A DNA stretch of 8,276 nucleotides from contig CANQLQ010000080.1 of NCBI GenBank assembly GCA_947624755.1, forward strand, positions 1-8,276, in the 5' to 3' direction. How positions within the stretch are numbered: position 1 is the first letter of the stretch; every line of letters begins with the position of its first letter. Of the stretch, positions 6,723 to 8,276 are shown one piece after another. The DNA comes from an uncultured Clostridia bacterium. GTDB taxonomy: Bacteria; Bacillota; Clostridia; Oscillospirales; Acutalibacteraceae. A program made the translations under genes and the position numbers. Under the pieces are notes generated by a model. That model was not told where the DNA came from. It saw only the letters and a program-made list of their open reading frames with translations, and did no database searches.

Positions 6723-6790
6723 AGAAAGGAACAGCGCAGGCACGAAGGATCTGTAAGCATGATTTTATTCGTCTCTGCGCCCAATATGAC
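6723..6790 (+). promoter_or_regulatory. Split ribosome-binding site of purH (SD, hairpin, start)
   Basis: AGAAAGGA at 6723-6730 is followed 3 nt later by a strong stem: GCGCAGGCACGAA (6734-6746) with TTCGTCTCTGCGC (6768-6780). It has 12 pairs, including one G-U, and one C-C mismatch. A weaker inner stem, 6748-6751 with 6761-6764, may extend it. Exactly 10 nt separate the stem from ATG 6791, the same spacing as at purO. No Shine-Dalgarno lies in that 10-nt gap. The stem sequence is unrelated to that of purO, so the shared feature is the architecture. Confidence 0.5.
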
Positions 6791-6794
6791 ATGA
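6759..6794 (+). CDS. Possible 11-codon leader peptide overlapping the purH start
   Basis: ATG 6759 opens a reading frame for MILFVSAPNMT and ends at TGA 6792-6794, overlapping ATG 6791 as ATGA. AAGGA (6745-6749) lies 9 nt before this ATG, a reasonable Shine-Dalgarno. Translation of this frame could deliver ribosomes to purH by termination-reinitiation. It is an alternative to the split-site model, since both the SD and the ATG sit in the hairpin. A frame this short can easily arise by chance, and no family similarity can be judged. Confidence 0.25.
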   Translation: MILFVSAPNMT

Positions 6795-7975
6795 AAGAAT
6801 TTGAACTTAAATACGGCTGTAACCCCAATCAGAAGCCCTCAAAAATTTTTATGGCGGACGGAAGCGATCTTCCGATTGAAATTATTTCAGGCAGACCCGG
6901 ATATATCAACTTCCTTGACGCATTCAATTCATGGCAGCTTGTAAAAGAACTAAAGGCAGCGCTTAATATGCCGGCGGCAACTTCATTCAAACACGTAAGT
7001 CCGACTTCGGCGGCGGTTGGTATTCCCCTTTCGGATACACTTAAAAAAGCCTGCTTCGTTGACGATATAGAAGGCCTTGACGACTCGCCCCTTGCCTGCG
7101 CTTTCGCAAGAGCAAGAGGTACGGACAGAATGTGCTCATTCGGCGACTGGATAGCACTTTCAGATGTATGCGACAAGACAACCGCTCTTCTTATCAAACG
7201 CGAGGTATCCGACGGTGTTATTGCTCCGGGCTATACCGACGAGGCTCTTGAACTTCTCAAATCAAAGAGAAACGGAAACTATAATATTGTAAAAATCGAC
7301 CCCGACTATGTTCCGGCGGAAATTGAACGCAAGCAGGTTTTCGGTATCACATTTGAACAGGGCAGAAACAACTTTGAAATCGGCGAACATCTTTTTGAAG
7401 ATATCGTAACCAAAAACAAGGTTCTTTCGCAAGAAGCAAAAAGAGATCTTATCATCGCCCTTATCACCCTCAAATATACCCAGTCAAACTCTGTCTGCTA
7501 TGCCGTTGACGGTCAGGCAATCGGTGTAGGCGCAGGTCAGCAGTCAAGAATACATTGTACCCGTCTTGCAGGTACAAAAGCCGACACATGGTTTCTCCGT
7601 CAGCACGAAAAGGTTCTTAACCTTCCTTTCCTTCCTAACATTAAACGTCCGGACAGAGATAATGTTATTGACGGCTATATTAACAAAAACGAAGAAGATG
7701 TTTGCGCTGACGGTAACTGGCAGAAATATTTCACAACTCGTCCCGAACCCTTTACTGCCGAAGAGCAGGAAGCCTGCCTTGCGTCAAAAGACGGAGTTGC
7801 TCTCGGTTCAGACGCTTTCTTCCCGTTCAGCGACAATATTGAAAGAGCGAAGAAAAGCGGCGTAGCGTTCATCGCTCAGCCGGGCGGCTCGATTCGTGAC
7901 GATGCGGTAATTGACTGCTGCGATAAATACGGCATGGTAATGGCATTTACCAAAATGCGCCTTTTCCATCACTAA
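6791..7975 (+). CDS. purH: AICAR formyltransferase, stand-alone domain
   Basis: The 394-aa product corresponds to the C-terminal AICAR transformylase domain of bifunctional PurH. It transfers the formyl group of 10-formyl-THF to AICAR, giving FAICAR. Near the N terminus are GRPGYINFLDAFNSWQLVKELK and KHVSPTSAAVG, with the catalytic Lys67-His68 pair (Lys266-His267 in the human enzyme). Then come YTQSNSVCYAVDGQAIGVGAGQQSRIHCTRLAG and AFIAQPGGSIRDD, and the C terminus is the typical RLFHH. The N-terminal MGS-like IMP cyclohydrolase domain is absent; purO supplies that step. ATG 6791 is the only plausible start: the frame upstream has a TAG at 6722-6724 and no other good start codon. It is the last gene of the operon and acts on the riboswitch ligand itself. 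Confidence 0.95.
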   Translation: MKEFELKYGCNPNQKPSKIFMADGSDLPIEIISGRPGYINFLDAFNSWQLVKELKAALNMPAATSFKHVSPTSAAVGIPLSDTLKKACFVDDIEGLDDSPLACAFARARGTDRMCSFGDWIALSDVCDKTTALLIKREVSDGVIAPGYTDEALELLKSKRNGNYNIVKIDPDYVPAEIERKQVFGITFEQGRNNFEIGEHLFEDIVTKNKVLSQEAKRDLIIALITLKYTQSNSVCYAVDGQAIGVGAGQQSRIHCTRLAGTKADTWFLRQHEKVLNLPFLPNIKRPDRDNVIDGYINKNEEDVCADGNWQKYFTTRPEPFTAEEQEACLASKDGVALGSDAFFPFSDNIERAKKSGVAFIAQPGGSIRDDAVIDCCDKYGMVMAFTKMRLFHH

Positions 7976-7989
7976 AGCGTGTTCACACT

Positions 7990-8076
7990 AAGGAAGCTTT
8001 GATTATGATTAAATCACGCTTCAGGCTTAATACTCATCTTGGTTGCAAATATTCCGCAATACTTTGCCAAAATACT
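7990..8076. mobile_element. Truncated copy of the MITE-like element
   Basis: This segment matches the reverse complement of the right half of the element at 2123-2296. Shared blocks include GATTAAATCACGCTT, CTTAATACTCATCTTG and AATACTTTGCCAAAATACT, with scattered differences. It contains one arm only: similarity stops at about 8076, before the central hairpin of the other copy. It lies 14 bp after the purH stop codon. CACGCTT (8015-8021) can pair with AAGCGTG (7975-7981) at the purH stop, but no U-tract follows, so this is not a clear terminator. Confidence 0.7.
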
Positions 8077-8077
8077 A

Positions 8078-8190
8078 AGGGCTGTCACAAATTAAATTTT
8101 TCATAAATCGCGTAGGGGCGACCCCATGTGGTCGCCCCATACCGGACAGCACCTTGGATTTCAAGTTACTTCCAAATTAGTGACAAAGAG
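8078..8190. repeat. Palindromic intergenic repeat with GC-rich hairpin
   Basis: The segment has imperfect inverted ends: TGTCAC followed by AAATTA at 8083-8094, and AATTAGTGACA at 8175-8185. In its centre is a perfect 9-bp hairpin, GGGGCGACC (8115-8123) with GGTCGCCCC (8130-8138), loop CCATGT. Hairpins of this GTAGGGGCGACC type are, from general knowledge, common dispersed intergenic sequences in many bacterial genomes. It has no U-tract, so a terminator role for the operon is uncertain. No reading frame is present. Confidence 0.5.
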
Positions 8191-8208
8191 TTTTTCGCGT
8201 TAATTTCT

Positions 8209-8276
8209 TAATTTGTGCAAATTATTGGCTTTGACTGCCGTCGGCGAACTTTTCTTTTGAAAGAAAAGTTCCAAAA
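8209..8276. repeat. Right arm of inverted dispersed repeat
   Basis: 8230-8276 is the exact reverse complement of 17-63, with weaker similarity out to 8209. It carries the same 11-bp hairpin (8246-8256 with 8261-8271). It lies downstream of purH in the same orientation relative to transcription as its partner downstream of nadE. It continues to the window edge, so its outer end is unknown. Confidence 0.85.

Noticed and set aside
8115..8138. GC-rich hairpin as the intrinsic terminator of the purine operon
   Set aside because: No U-tract follows (next bases ATACC), and it resembles a common dispersed intergenic repeat.
1..8276. CRISPR array, tRNA, rRNA, transposase or defence genes
   Set aside because: No regularly spaced repeats, no RNA gene signatures and no such protein motifs were found on either strand.

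Overview
The window looks like a chromosomal segment from a gut-type Firmicute, most likely class Clostridia (Oscillospirales/Ruminococcus-like). The signs are strong AGGA-type Shine-Dalgarno (SD) sequences, consensus sigma-A promoters, a ZTP riboswitch, an archaeal-type IMP cyclohydrolase beside a stand-alone AICAR formyltransferase, and several small palindromic dispersed repeats between genes. The lineage is inferred from gene content, not from a search.

Layout. (1) 1-138: one arm of a roughly 70-bp repeat whose inverted partner closes the window at 8209-8276. (2) 139-2097, minus strand: nadE, glutamine-dependent NAD+ synthetase. (3) 2098-2943: a divergent intergenic region. It holds a palindromic MITE-like element (2123-2296) and a good minus-strand promoter (2582-2610) for nadE. 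It also holds a perfect consensus plus-strand promoter (2752-2780) and a ZTP/ZMP riboswitch with an overlapping intrinsic terminator (2797-2907). (4) 2944-7975, plus strand: a four-gene purine operon, guaB - purO - purB - purH (formyltransferase domain only). (5) 7976-8276: a mosaic of dispersed repeats with no gene.

How the genes work together. PurB makes AICAR (ZMP) from SAICAR. The formyltransferase converts AICAR to FAICAR using 10-formyl-THF, PurO closes FAICAR to IMP, and GuaB oxidises IMP to XMP with NAD+. PurB also completes the AMP branch. The riboswitch in front of the operon senses ZMP/ZTP, the substrate of the last gene, so one-carbon limitation should raise expression of all four enzymes. 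NadE, transcribed divergently, makes the NAD+ that GuaB uses.

The most unusual signal concerns translation starts. guaB and purB have normal SD sequences. nadE, purO and purH have none near the start codon, but each has an AGAAAGGA motif far upstream. In each case the intervening RNA can be looped out by a stem that begins 1-3 nt after that motif and ends 8-10 nt before the ATG. For purO and purH the loops are about 50 nt. For nadE the loop is about 310 nt and contains the MITE-like element. This looks like a recurring split ribosome-binding site. It is inferred from sequence only.
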